Shown: one piece after another, positions 44,567-56,752 of the stretch | Numbering within the stretch: the first letter of the stretch is position 1 | Layout of the letters: every line of letters starts with the position of its first letter | Assembly: GCA_003640385.1 (NCBI GenBank) | Contig: RCAB01000036.1 | Location: forward strand, 1-64,000 | Length of the DNA stretch: 64,000 nt | DNA from: Setaria digitata | Lineage: Eukaryota; Nematoda; Chromadorea; Rhabditida; Setariidae | Reading direction: 5' to 3' | Program-made: the position numbers and the translations under genes | The notes under the pieces: generated by a model | What the model was told of the DNA's origin: nothing | The model's database searches: none | Seen by the model: the letters and a program-made list of their open reading frames with translations, nothing else

Positions 44567-47500
44567 ATGTTGCGAGTAAGTTTCTTTTGTTTTTGATTTT
44601 GCTGCAGAATTTTGAATGAGATTTTGTTTCTTTAGCTTGAATTTCATGCCAGGTCTGGAGTAGGAAACCAAAAAAATCTAAACGAAATTTAAACAAAAAT
44701 TTACCCATGGAGAAGAATTTGGCTTTCGATTGTGAATAATGATTCAGTTATCCTTACTTTTCCGCTAATTGTAATTGAAAAGTTATCCACTATTTGCAGA
44801 TATGCGTTGAGTCGTAGTACTGTTGCGGAAATGTTGTTAGTTTTGCAGTGAATACAGGAAAATTAAATGCCAAACTTCTTAAAATCTTAGGGAAAACTTT
44901 CAGGGTCCAGCTAATCCTGTAGATTTCGATAAAGAATGGACAGAAGCGAAGTCTACAGTGATATCATTGCTAAACCAAAAGGTATAACTTCTTAAAAATG
45001 AGTAATGAGGAATCAGTACAAATACTAATGAGGTTTGGGTCTAAAGTTGGTCTCGGCAACGTAATTTTTATTTTGTAATCATTGGTCATCTGAAGCTGGT
45101 CTGCACTAAGTGATCTTGATGGCATATGATATTAGACCTGAAAGACTCTGNGCATGGTCTGCACTAAGTGATCTTGATGGCATATGATATTAGACCTGAA
45201 AGACTCTGCTGATTGTAATAGTTATCGACTCTAAGCAAAAAGAGGAAAAAGCGAAATTAAAAATAAAACCGTTATCATCACTGCGTAACACTAACCACTT
45301 CCTTTAAATATTACTAGTATTCAGCTTCAGCATCATCAGAAATGTATACTATAGAGCCTCAAGCAGTTTTACTGGAGCTATACTAAAAACCAGGCAGATA
45401 TGGAGTAAGTACAATACTCTATCCATATCCATATTTTTGCTCGTGTCGCTTAGCCCTAGCTAACGATCTTCTTCCATAAATGGAACGATGTATCTTTTTC
45501 ACTTGCAATACTTTTATTTGTCTCTTACTAATTTCTATATATTTAGGGTGTAAGTAAAGTACAATGGCAGGAATTATTCGCTACCGTTCATCGTATCTGC
45601 GCATGGATTGAAGGTGGTGGTGAGATGGTTCAACGGGAGTTGGAAGTAGAAGTGCATCGTTACATTCTTACTGCTGAAAGAGTAAGCTGCTCACAGCAAA
45701 TTTGATCTAAGAAATTATGGTTAAAGACATTAAATTTTTTATAACATAAATAATGTGAAGAAGTAAATTGGATAGTGAACTTGCAGCGTATAATGCAACA
45801 CGAAGAAGAAAATGCGATTTTAAGAGTCTATATCTCAGAGTGGACGAAATTTTATACACAAACAGAATATCTTCCAAAACCTTTTTCTTATATTTCGGAG
45901 CAGAAAAATTTGTTACTAAAATCAAAAAATTCCGTGAAAGAAGCCAATGTTTTAGTCTCATCGGTATGTTGAGTTTTTCTATATATAAATTTTGTTGTAA
46001 GATTAAATTTGTCATTCGACTTTAGATTTTGCGTTACCTTAACTGACTTAGATTATCTCAAGAACGTTTTTTGAAAGGACAATACGCTTATGAATGATGC
46101 CTTAATAATGTCCATAAATGAGTGAGTAAAATCATTTAAATAATTATAAATGACGAATCCAGATCCCTACTGCTGGCTGTTCGACACTTTATTTTCCTAT
46201 AGCAGGGGTCATTTTGAATCCTCTTACGGCGTAGTCTTCTATGTCCACAAGTAGTGAATGTCGTTTTTGGCTGACTTCTCAATTTACAAAATATAAATGT
46301 TGATTGAATCATACATTATTCCTTTAAAATTGACGGCTCACCATCTGATCAGATGTTCTATTGTAGAATTATTTTTATTCACAAAAAAAAAATTATATGA
46401 AAACCTCTATAATTTGTAACTATATCATACTAATATTTTACAGATTATGTTGGATGACTGGAGTAAAACGATTTTCTCAGCTATAAAACATAAGCTGCAA
46501 AGTGCAGCCATGCGTTTGGTTGAGTTAGAACGGAATGGTGAGGCATTCGATCCTCAGCTTGTTATTGGTGTTCGACAATCATACGGTAAACTTATTTTTC
46601 CTTAGTCATCATGTCTGTACAAATTAATCGCGATAATGGAATAAAATGTTTGCGTCGAGAAAGTGTGGTGTGTTACTCCGTTAGCACGTGGTAGTTAAAT
46701 GTCGGTAGTCAAATTAATTTATTTTGAATTAAATTTAATTTCAGTCTCATTAAATCTGAATGCTGAAGATAGCTTGGCAGTGTATAAAGATAACTTTGAA
46801 CGAGCTTATGTCGATGACACTGAAAGGTTTTATAAGTCACGTGCTCCTCAGGTATTGTTTTGCATGACTAAATTTTTTAGAATTCCATAATATTGGGCAC
46901 AATCTGACAAACTTGGAGCAGAGGATTATTATGTTGTTAATTTTCTTCATCATAAAAGGTTTTGGCTTCGGAAGGCGTGCAAAGTTATATGGTTTATGCG
47001 GACACAAAACTGGGTGAAGAAGAAGCGCGTGGAAGACGTTATTTGGAAAGTACAGCAGATTCCGTAGAGAAGGTTCGTGTTTTTCGATTAGCCTTTTATT
47101 TTATTTTATTTTTTTTTTTTTGTCCTTTGGTACAACCTAATGGATTTCTTGTTAAATTTTATGCTTTTCTAAACAGCTTTCAATCATGTCCACAACTTAG
47201 CTAGTGGAACGATGTGTCAAAGTGCTTGTTGTTCAATTTCAAGAACAGATTCTGGCCGAATGTCCGGCGCTCATCAGTGAAGGGCAAATTGAAAGTAAAG
47301 TTTATGTTATACCGAAACATCGTGATTATTTCTGCGTCAAATTTCAGGTTGTTTGACGAGAAAAGTTAAGGTTTGGGATATGTAAGGCTCATATTATTAG
47401 TCCATTCTTTACATTAAAGTGTTTCTCCTTTTTTCCTTTATAAAAGTTTTCATAAATCATGAGTTTCTTATACGATTTGTTGTCTCTCTTTTAATTTTGG

Positions 47501-50500
47501 TTGATAATTTCTTTTTCAAATTGTATTGATAGAATTTTTTTAGAGCTGCGGATGTTGTATCGATTAATAAACCGAACATCAGATGGTATTGATAGTGTTT
47601 TGAACTTCCTGGATGTATTTATCAAAACCGAAGCACTAAACGATATGAGAACGAACGTAAATACCATTACTATGGTTCGTTTCTTGAAAGTTTGTGTTTG
47701 TTATTTTGCAAAAAAAATTTGATGGCGGTTGTTTTAAGCCAGATTTTCGAATTACATGGATATCTCGTGTAATTCATTAAGCTTTACATGAATTTGTGTT
47801 TTTTCAGGATCCTGAAAAATATGTCGAGCAGTTGTTGTCAATGTTTTCAAAATTTAGTCTTCTTGTTGCAAACGCTTTTTATGATGATCCACGTTTCTTG
47901 ACAGCACGAGATAAAGCTTTCCAAGATGTTGTAAACGATACCTGCATTTTTAGAATGGAAATTGCAAGTTCCCGGGGAAAATGGTTCGCTTTTTTACTTC
48001 TTGTTATTATTTTTGTCGATTTGCTGCACTTATATTTTTGCAAGCTGAAACTCTTCCAGTATTCGGTTTTTTTCCTATTCGATTTCTGTCATGTTTATAC
48101 CTAAATTATGCAATGAGTTCCATTACTCTCACTTGTGACTCTTCTGAGCTTTCCAATAATGCGATTGTGAAATGAGATTTTGCGTGAAATAAGACTCATT
48201 TGTCCTATACCTTTGTTATTGTTTGCCGAGTTAGTTATAAATGATTGATCGCTCATAAACTTAGTGTTGGACGAGTGCAAGCAGAATCAAGATGCCCTGA
48301 ATTACTTGCAAATTTCACAGATCTCCTCTTGAGAAAAACCAGTCTTTCCAAGCGTCTATCTTCTGAAGAAGTCGATGCCAAATTAAATGATGTGGTACGT
48401 ACGCTCTTTTTACCCGAAAAAAAAAAAGTGAATCCATATTTTTTGCAAATTAGCGTATGCTTTTCCAGCTGCTGGTATTAAAGTATGTGCAAAATAAGGA
48501 TGTTTTTATGCGGTTTTACAAGGCACATCTTACTCGTCGACTAATACTTGAATTAAGTGCGGATCAGGAGAAGGAGGAACAGATGATTGCAAGGTTCCGC
48601 TAACTTATATCTCTATTCCAAATAATTTGTACCTTCGCTGCATCTCACTTCTCTCTCTAAGTTATCATTTTACTCATTTTTTCTTAATCAGCAATATCCT
48701 CTAAATAATGGAGCAAGAAAGTGCGCTTGAACTTCAATGAAGTGACTCTTTAAATTAAATGCAACAATAATCGACTACATATATTTCTTGTTACAGAATG
48801 AGGGAAGTTGGAATGCCGGCTGATTTTGTAACTAAATTATTTCGTATGTTGCAAGATATTGAAGTGAATAAGGATCTGAATAACGCTTTTAGAAATTCGA
48901 TTGCTTCAAATAATAATTGTCTCGCAGGTAGTAATTATGGGTTGTTTTTCATTATCTGTATGTATGTATTTTATAAACGAGTTCTCTTGATGATCCGGGC
49001 ACTTCTTTTTTAAACTGAAATGTGAACTTAGGGTTGAAAACTTTTAGTAAGCGAAATTGCTGAAGACTGTTCAGAGCCATTTGCTGTTTAATTCATTAAT
49101 TTTATTGTCTGCTTTAAAGTAAAAATTTTTAAATACAGATTCAGTCTCAATCAAAGTCCTGAATGCTGGTGCATGGTCACGGGGTTCAGCTGATCGTACT
49201 CAGGTGCAGTTGCCTCGCGAGTTAGAGGATTTTATTCCTGAAGTCGAGGATTTCTACCGCAAACAGCATTCAGGGCGGAAATTGCAATGGCATCATCATT
49301 GGTCACATGGCACGGTATGTTACTCATGAATTCCTCGAGCTCCTCGAATATTTCACAAATGACGATATGGTATATAATGTCTGTTTATTTTATTTTTCAG
49401 ATAGTTTTTACAAATGCAGTAGGAAGATTTGATTTGGATGTAACTACTTTACAACTTTCCGTACTGTATTGTTGGAATGATCGTCCGCATGAGCAACTTT
49501 CTTTTGAATGTTTACGCACTGCTACACAACTTTCCGTTCCAGAACTTGTGAGGACATTATATGTAAGTCACTTTTCGACATCAAATTGTAAACGGTGATT
49601 TACCTATTTTCTATTTACCTATCAAAACAGTGCTGTGGAACTGTTTCGACAAAATATTAATAATTGAAATCGAATCAGTTTAGTATGCGTAAATGAATTT
49701 ATAGTATAATATTTTCAGTCGCTGGTGGCATTCCCAAAAATGCGACATCAAGTGCTCTGCACAAATTGTTCAACTTTAAATCCACGTGACTTTAATGATT
49801 CAACATTGTTTTGGATAAATCAACAATTCGTCATTGTTAAAGTAAGTGGCTGTTAACATATCATCAGTCAATCAGAGGATTTCCTGATTTTTAAATCACT
49901 TATTTCATATTTATTTCATCTTATATTATAATCTTATTATACACAATCGGAGTCACTGGAGATTTCAGTGATGAGTTGGTTTGATTCTCTTTCCAATTCG
50001 GAATAAGTAATCTTATTCCGTTTTTCCTTTCGTACATTTTTTCATTTCTTGAAAGATAAAACAAAACAAAAAAAAGTGTGTTGTATACACATTTGGACCT
50101 TGCCAAACATTATAGTTGTCTTTATCACCTGGCATTTTCTTATAACTAGTTCTTCTATATCATTACAACTGTGTATATCTGGCTTAATGGCATGTGATTC
50201 TCATTTCCATATAAATATTGTGAAAGAAATGAGTATAGATAATATAAATTTTAGAATGGTAAGGAGCAAAATCGCGGCCGAATCAATTTAATTGGTCGTT
50301 TGCAGTTATCAGTAGAGACAAATGTTCCCGCGGAACATGATGATATTATTGCGTTGCGTATTTTGCGCGTACAGGAAGCTATTGTTAAAGTACGGCTTGA
50401 AAATCTTTGATATACTTTTGGTACCATACTTGGTTGCACTTTTCATTTAGTTTCGTACATTTTATGAATTGATTTGACCATTATACGGTTAATTCAGGTA

Positions 50501-51383
50501 GTGGACAGTTACTAGTTACATACATAGACTTCTGTAATATAAATTTTTGTATTAGGAACCGAAAAATATAATAAACAATAATGAAAAAAAGAAACGAAGT
50601 GAAGGAACTATGAAATTATCATGAAATCATGGTTTATAATAGTGGTAAATAATGGACTAATAAAATAAGGAAGGATGGCCTTAAATGAATTTGGAGTTTT
50701 CTGTACATGATGAAAGACCTTAGGCCGTTTTAGGGATTCTTCGGTACTTAACTGACGAAGATTTTTTGATAAAGTTTAGTGACGTAGAATATAGTGAAAC
50801 GATTTAACTAGAGAGTATTCCATACCAAATGTATTTCTTAGACACTAAAAAAAGTAATAGCTTTGTTGATGACCTCATAATTTGTGGACCATTTATTATG
50901 TAACCTGTTTAAAGGTATGTGGTAGTCTAGTTTAATTAAATTAGTTGAATATTCATTACAAAAATCATATCTTTCTTTTTTCCTGTTCCATATTTTATAG
51001 GTTATGAAAGTTCGGAAACGTTGTCAAAGTGCGCAGCTGCAGACTGAATTGATCGAATTATTAAAGCATATGTTTTTGCCGCCGAAAAAAATGATAAAAG
51101 AACAGGTATTTTCAGGTTATCTTCTAGATTTCAAGGAAGATTTCATCGGCAGAACTTTGTTTATAGAGAAACAGATTGTATAAAACATGCTATCAATACT
51201 TGCCTGAAGCTTTCTAAACGATTTTCAGATTTTGATTGCCGAGTTGTACTGTAACGTATTAAATGCTTTGAAATTTTAGAAAGTGTGCCTGAATTTTACT
51301 TTCTTCAGATAGAATGGTTAATCGAAAATGGATTTATTGCTCGAGATTCAAACGACTTAAATGTATTCTTATACGTCACATAA
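44567..51383 (+). CDS. cul-5: Cullin-5, E3 ubiquitin ligase scaffold
   Basis: Scaffold of CRL5 ligases: the N-terminal cullin repeats bind elongin B/C with a SOCS-box receptor, and the C-terminal domain holds a RING protein and E2. Exons: 44567-44575, 44904-44981, 45547-45681, 45787-45963, 46444-46585, 46745-46851, 46959-47072, 47201-47294, 47544-47674, 47808-47983, 48265-48394, 48469-48593, 48797-48927, 49139-49314, 49401-49562, 49719-49841, 50255-50389, 51001-51105, 51309-51383. All junctions keep phase, giving 774 residues; human CUL5 has 780. Matches run end to end, for example RDKAFQDVVND, CPELLANFTDLLLRKTSLSK, MRFYKAHLTRRLILELSAD and MREVGMPADFV. The NEDD8 acceptor is Lys718 in VMKVRK, followed by the winged-helix end FLPPKKMIKEQIEWLIENGF. 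The C-terminus ends VFLYVT where the family usually ends IYMA. The tiny first exon (MLR) is placed from a strong donor and the trans-splice site; it is the least certain exon. Confidence 0.96.
45097..45208. repeat. 54-bp direct duplication across single N (45151)
   Basis: 45097-45150 recurs identically at 45155-45208, with N between. It lies in a cullin-5 intron (44982-45546), so coding is not affected. Probably an assembly join. Confidence 0.85.
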
Positions 51384-54300
51384 TTATGATACTGAATGGT
51401 TCATCGAAAAGCTGTGTATTTCGTTGCTGATGCTAGAATTTGGGAGTTTGACATAATACATATGGATCATTTTTTGTTTTAAAAATTGGAAAAAACTCGG
51501 AATATTCTGAGGTTTCGGAATTGCACGGAAAATCCGGATTTCTAATTCCTTGCTGGACAGTGGAGGATTGACAGGGCTTTTTTCTTTCTTTTTTGTTGTG
51601 ACCTATTCTGTCTTATAATGGTTCAGTATTTATTGCTCTCTAATTGACAAGATAAATCTCATTTAAAGTATATTCTGCTCAATATTAGCCCATAACGGGT
51701 CACTTTATGATTTTTTTTTTTTTTGTATTTTTTAAATGAGGCCAGAAGCTTCTCCGGTCTATGACCCGTTTTCTACGATAGATATGTATGTATAGGGCGC
51801 AAGGATTTATTCTGATCTTTTTTTTCTTCACTCTGGCATTTTACCTTCTCTCTGCCCTAATTTTTCCCTTCAGGCTGGTCATAATCACCCATTTTTTACT
51901 AATATAAATTTTTTGAACATTCGTATATTTGTTCTCGGTGCATATCTTTTATCCTCTAAAATTGACTTATTTCATCGTATGCCTGTATCTTCGAAAATTT
52001 TTCCCTTCGCCTCTTGAAATTCTGTCATATGTTCAGTATGTATAAATTATATATTTAAAATAGTATTTTTGCAACAACTCACGATATGAATAATGAGCGG
52101 TCGATGTAGATGAATTGTGGAAAGGGGTGAATATAAAACAAAGCAGATTCGGCACAGTGATGTTAAAAAAAAAAATCGGCCATTTGTTTTTCTTTGTATT
52201 TTGCTGAAGGGTTTAGTATAACAAGAAAATTTTTGAAATCACTCAGTCGAGCGAATGATTTTTTATTTTCGGATTTTCTACCAAAAATTTGGTTGTATTT
52301 TTAGCTGAGCGTGTAAGTTACTTTTAGTTGCATTTTTCACATCTGTCCAGTTACTTCATTAATTACATCTTAATAATAGTCTAACAAATCTGAATGTTAA
52401 TTATTCATGCATTTGTCGTATTATTACAACAGTCATTTTCTTCCTTTTCAGATGCAATAAAATATATACTACTTCTGCAAATAAAATTATTTCAGCGCTG
52501 TGTAAGAGAGATGAAGATTTAATTTACTCTCAGGAAGCAAATGAGTTGCAGGAAACTCATTTCCTCATTCCTCTTTTTTTCAATAATTCTATCAGGACGC
52601 TATAAGAGGATTTTCCTGCTGGAAGGGATTTTTTTTTCCAACACGATCCGATTGCCGCAGTCTTTCCTGTTGGAACACACAAAATTATACTTGGTGAGTG
52701 AAAAACGGTAACAGTAATCTTCCAAATTGGCATCATTATAAATCTCACTAGTGCCAAATTATAATTCCCACACTGTTACTGTTATTATTGCTTTGCTGCT
52801 GACGAATGCTTTTTGGTAATTGGGATGTTCGAGTAATTCAGGAAATGTAATGCAAGCAATTTCCTTTCAATTTCCATTCACTCATCCTCCTGCTTTTTTC
52901 TCGTTGAAGTTTTCAGAGTTTATTTTCCAAATTCTCTCCTCAACTTTACTTTTGGAAACAGCATCCGATGAGTCAGTCTCATCATGTCTTCAATGCCATC
53001 AGCATCCAATACGTATTAATTACTATGCTTTTAATGCTAAAAGCACTTAAATTTCTAGAGAACTGATTACTTTTCAGAATTTTGAAATTGATGGAGAACC
53101 GTTCTAAGTGAATGCTTTTGGAGAAAAGAACGTGATTGAAGATTGAGTGAAGAAGAATCAGAATCAGGTCTGTTTTCTTAAAAAAATTATTCAGCGGAGA
53201 CATTAAAGCAATCTTCGCTATCAACATAATATTTAGTGAATGATAATAAGCCAGAAAAAATAACCACAGCTGATTATCATTGGGTTGTAAAGTACTTCAT
53301 TGTCGAATTTATATATTTTTCGTATGCCCTCGCAAATATTTCCTCTATCCATAATGATTGCCTAAACAAGATAAGTTTCAGAATACTCTTATCACCAAAA
53401 CTGAATCTGAAAATTTGAATTTAAAGATGGTAATTAACTTTTTCAAAGATATTGTTTGAAAAATAATTTTCTTTAAAAAAAAAAAAATGAAAAATATTTT
53501 TATAATTTTCACCCTTTATTATTAAAATTGCTTTAAATGAAATTGTAAATTTCTCTAACCAACAAAACCACCCAAATGATATTTCCAGAATTATTACTTT
53601 CCAAAAAAAAAGTTGTTTTTACAAGTAACTCCAGGCATACAAAAGTTTTTTTTTAAGTCACATGATAAAATTACAAAAATTTCAAATCTGACATCAAACA
53701 AGAAGTGTTGTTAAATTGAAAAAAAGTATAAATTTTAATTAGGCATAGTTTGAAATTCCGGACGAAAATCAATTATGAATCTTCCAAGTTCACCTGATCG
53801 ACAGCACTTATATTGCTGCACTTTATTTCATGCAAAATATAGCCTTGTTTTTTTAACTGTTTACGCTTCATTTGGACGTAAACGTTTCGTATCCAAGTGT
53901 CTTTTGTGCAAATTGTGCTTCTTATTCCTATCACATATATGACTTGAGGTGGTTCCTATCAGTCTGTGTAACTTGCTCAGTATTATGATTTAAGTCTAAA
54001 GGTCCTTTCATTTATTAGTCCCACCGCTTTCTCTTCTAATTAAAATTTATTAGAAAATTAGTTGCTTAATGCCACTCCATCTGTTATTGATAAATAGCTC
54101 ATTTTTTTGTCGCTATTGCTATATATTGCTTTCCACGCATAATTTTCTGGTCTTTCCTTTTGTTATTCGATGCATTTTTGATGTAGTATTTCTTATCATC
54201 AAATATTTTCCCACTGCTATCTCTCGAAATTTCGTCCACTTGCTTGAATCTCAGTCACTCACGCATCGTACTTTTGAGGCTATTATGCACTTTTAAGCTG

Positions 54301-54977
54301 TGAATATACAATTATTAGCAGCACTGATATTTAATAAATAAAATAGAACAGAAAGACTGTGAGGCTTTTTTTTTGTTTCATAATAAGAAAATTTAGAGTT
54401 TTTGACATAAAAATTTGTCGCATTTTCTGATAAATTCATTTTGTACTGATCCATATTCACAGATGCATCGTTTATGAAGCTGTCTTCTAATTTATATAAG
54501 TCTGACAAACATACCAAGGAAAGGAGACCCTGTAGAGCTTGACTAGTTCGACGTATGAAGAGTGATGAGTAGTGCAGCATAAGTGAAGTTTTTCTTTTAA
54601 TTTTTGGAAATAGTCAAGTACCCCTACTTCCATCGATTCTCCGTTTATTCGGATTTTCAGTCTGATTTGTTTATTGGATCAAGTTGGTACAATCTTGAAT
54701 GATTTCTTCAGCACCTGATAAAATGATTTTTGCAAAACTACTTTTGTTGTTATTCCCTCCTCCTCTCTTGTAACTTTCTAAGTCTATTGCAAGTTTAATT
54801 TAAGACTAGATGACACAGCCACTTATGAGAAGAAAAGTTGATTGAAACAAGAATTTAGTTTCGAAAAAACTTCCATCTATATATGACACAGGCTAGATAT
54901 ACGTCGATATCCACGTATCGACCGACATAAATCACATTTCATCTACACTCACTTATACCCACATTTGTTTCACACAG
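51384..54977. other. Spacer downstream of cullin-5
   Basis: Mostly AT-rich, with T-rich runs. 52596-52693 is bracketed by a good acceptor (AATTCTATCAG) and a strong donor (TTG/GTGAGT) and is open in two frames. 52453-52612 is an open frame of about 53 codons after TTTTCAG. These could be exons of an unresolved plus-strand gene or of a non-coding transcript. A 95-codon minus-strand frame (54293-54580) has no supporting splice sites or motif. Confidence 0.4.
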
Positions 54978-55704
54978 CTGTTTCTCCGTCACAAAGGATG
55001 CTTCTTTTTTAAACTTCTAGCAAGAAGAAGTTTGCAAAATTTCGATCATTTCAGTTGGGATATTTGTGAAAGTTGTGAAAGTTACGTGTCATGAGGTTCC
55101 ATAAGTTCAGCAGCAGAAGTTCCCAAATTTATTTCATTCCACTCGTCTTTCCTTCACATAAGTTCATTTTACTCATCTCTCTAAGTTTATGCTTTTGGCT
55201 AACATTGTATTTGCAAAACAGTCGCTAAATTAGGACAGGATAGCTGTGCAAGATTGTTGTTTTTACATTGATTTGCCCAGAAAAATAATTTTGAGGAAGT
55301 TTTAAAACTGTCTGTGCTCAACTTACCATCAGTAGCTAATTAAGCAGGACCTTCTGCAGACCTTAATGTTTGTTAAAGAGTTTTTTTCATCAAGATCACT
55401 TGTATCTTTCCTTTGCAATTAATATATTATAATCACCTAGCACTTCTTGAATACTTAGTCTACGTTGATTGGTAGTTTGCCTCAGGCCATATCTACATGT
55501 CATTTGCGAATGCGAATTCTATTACCGATACCAATCCATTTGCTAATTTTAAAACATTTATTGACTTACTAACGCTTCTGTGTGACAAATTAAACTTTCT
55601 CTCTATGGTCATTTAGTTTGTTAACTAGTAATTCTTTTTTCCACGGACTTTTTCGTGCAGAAAATGATGATATGTCTTTTGTGTATGGAAGCGATATTCT
55701 TTGA
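54978..55704 (+). CDS. Candidate 3' exons of an unidentified gene
   Basis: A terminal-exon candidate at 55661-55704 follows TTTTTCGTGCAG, reads NDDMSFVYGSDIL and stops, with AATAAA eight bases later (712-717 of the 55-kb line). It can be joined in phase 1 to an open stretch starting at 54978 after TTTCACACAG (KLLARRSLQNFDHFSWDICE). The donor there (GAAA/GTTGTG) is weak and nothing upstream can be linked with confidence. No domain recognised. Confidence 0.2.
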
Positions 55705-56736
55705 GTTTGTAAATAAAATAAAAAGATTTCGTACAGTAATTGTTTTGTTTTCAACTTTTTATTTGTTTTTAATCACCTTATAAATATGATGCGAAAAATT
55801 TTGTATTAAACAATAACTTTTTTGGCGCTTCGTTGCTGTGCCGTAATATCTTTCTCATTTTACTGGTAATAAAAATTCAGCTTCCTGACGAAATGTAGCA
55901 TAGAATCCTTAACTTCTCCAGTGTCACTTTTCTTTTTCCCTTAACATCAAAATTTGCGAAATTTGTTTATCAGTTTGACAAATTTATTTCTCAAAGAGAC
56001 TTTATATCCGTATCACATCCAAATGTGTAACATATTTACATTAATTTTGAAAATCACTTGACTTTTGTTGAAGTTTTTATTCCAGAGCTTTGAGTATATC
56101 TATTACGTTAGTAATATTTGGTAGCGAGATAACTTTTATGCAACTGATAATAGTCAAAACAACGTCTCTTTGTAGTATGACGTCATGAATTCGCATTGAA
56201 ACAACTTTTGCAGTATATTGGCTTCAAGTTGGATGTAACCTCATGATTATTTTGCTCAGTATATAGAAATGTTAAGATGATTCTATGCATAAATTATGTA
56301 TACAGTTTTATCTGGATAATTTTGACGTTTTTCTTGAAAGCATGAGTATTATAGTTTTAATCTTTTCTTGTATTGGTTAAAATATAACAAATTTGTCTGA
56401 GTAACTGCTTTCGAAATCGCATCAAGGAGATAAAGACAAGAAGCTTTATGACCAAGTAATTTAAAATGTTTTTTTTTTCTTTTTTTACGATGGAACATAA
56501 TACTGGATTATGTTTTAATCAAATAAATCGAAATGAATGTTAAAGTTAAAGTCCATCTCTACGAAATTTGTTATGCAAGTCTATGAAGGAAAAATTCTCC
56601 TTTCTTTTCTCCTGGCCGGAACTTCATTATATCTAAGTACAGATAATGGGATGTAATTAAAAAATGAATGAAATTTAGAATGGAAACTTTTTGCGCTAGC
56701 GGTAAAGGTTTGCCTTTTACTGCTTTACATTGTTGC
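55705..56736. other. 5' flank of the PLB-like gene
   Basis: AT-rich sequence with no exon I can support. It presumably includes the promoter of the PLB-like gene. Confidence 0.4.
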
Positions 56737-56738
56737 AG
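56737..56738 (+). promoter_or_regulatory. Putative spliced-leader acceptor, PLB-like gene
   Basis: TTTACATTGTTGCAG ends 14 bases before the ATG at 56753, again without a coding exon upstream. Confidence 0.5.
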
Positions 56739-56752
56739 GAGATGTGGGAATT

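Noticed and set aside
45768..46025. Plus- and minus-strand ORFs of 85-102 codons over a cullin-5 exon
   Set aside because: They are out-of-frame shadows of exon 45787-45963, whose own frame matches cullin-5.
52557..52757. Minus-strand 66-codon ORF containing PTGKTAA, resembling a P-loop
   Set aside because: No further ATPase motif is seen, and the plus strand at the same place is better bordered by splice sites.
54293..54580. Minus-strand 95-codon ORF
   Set aside because: No supporting splice sites, start context or recognisable motif; plausible by chance in AT-rich DNA.
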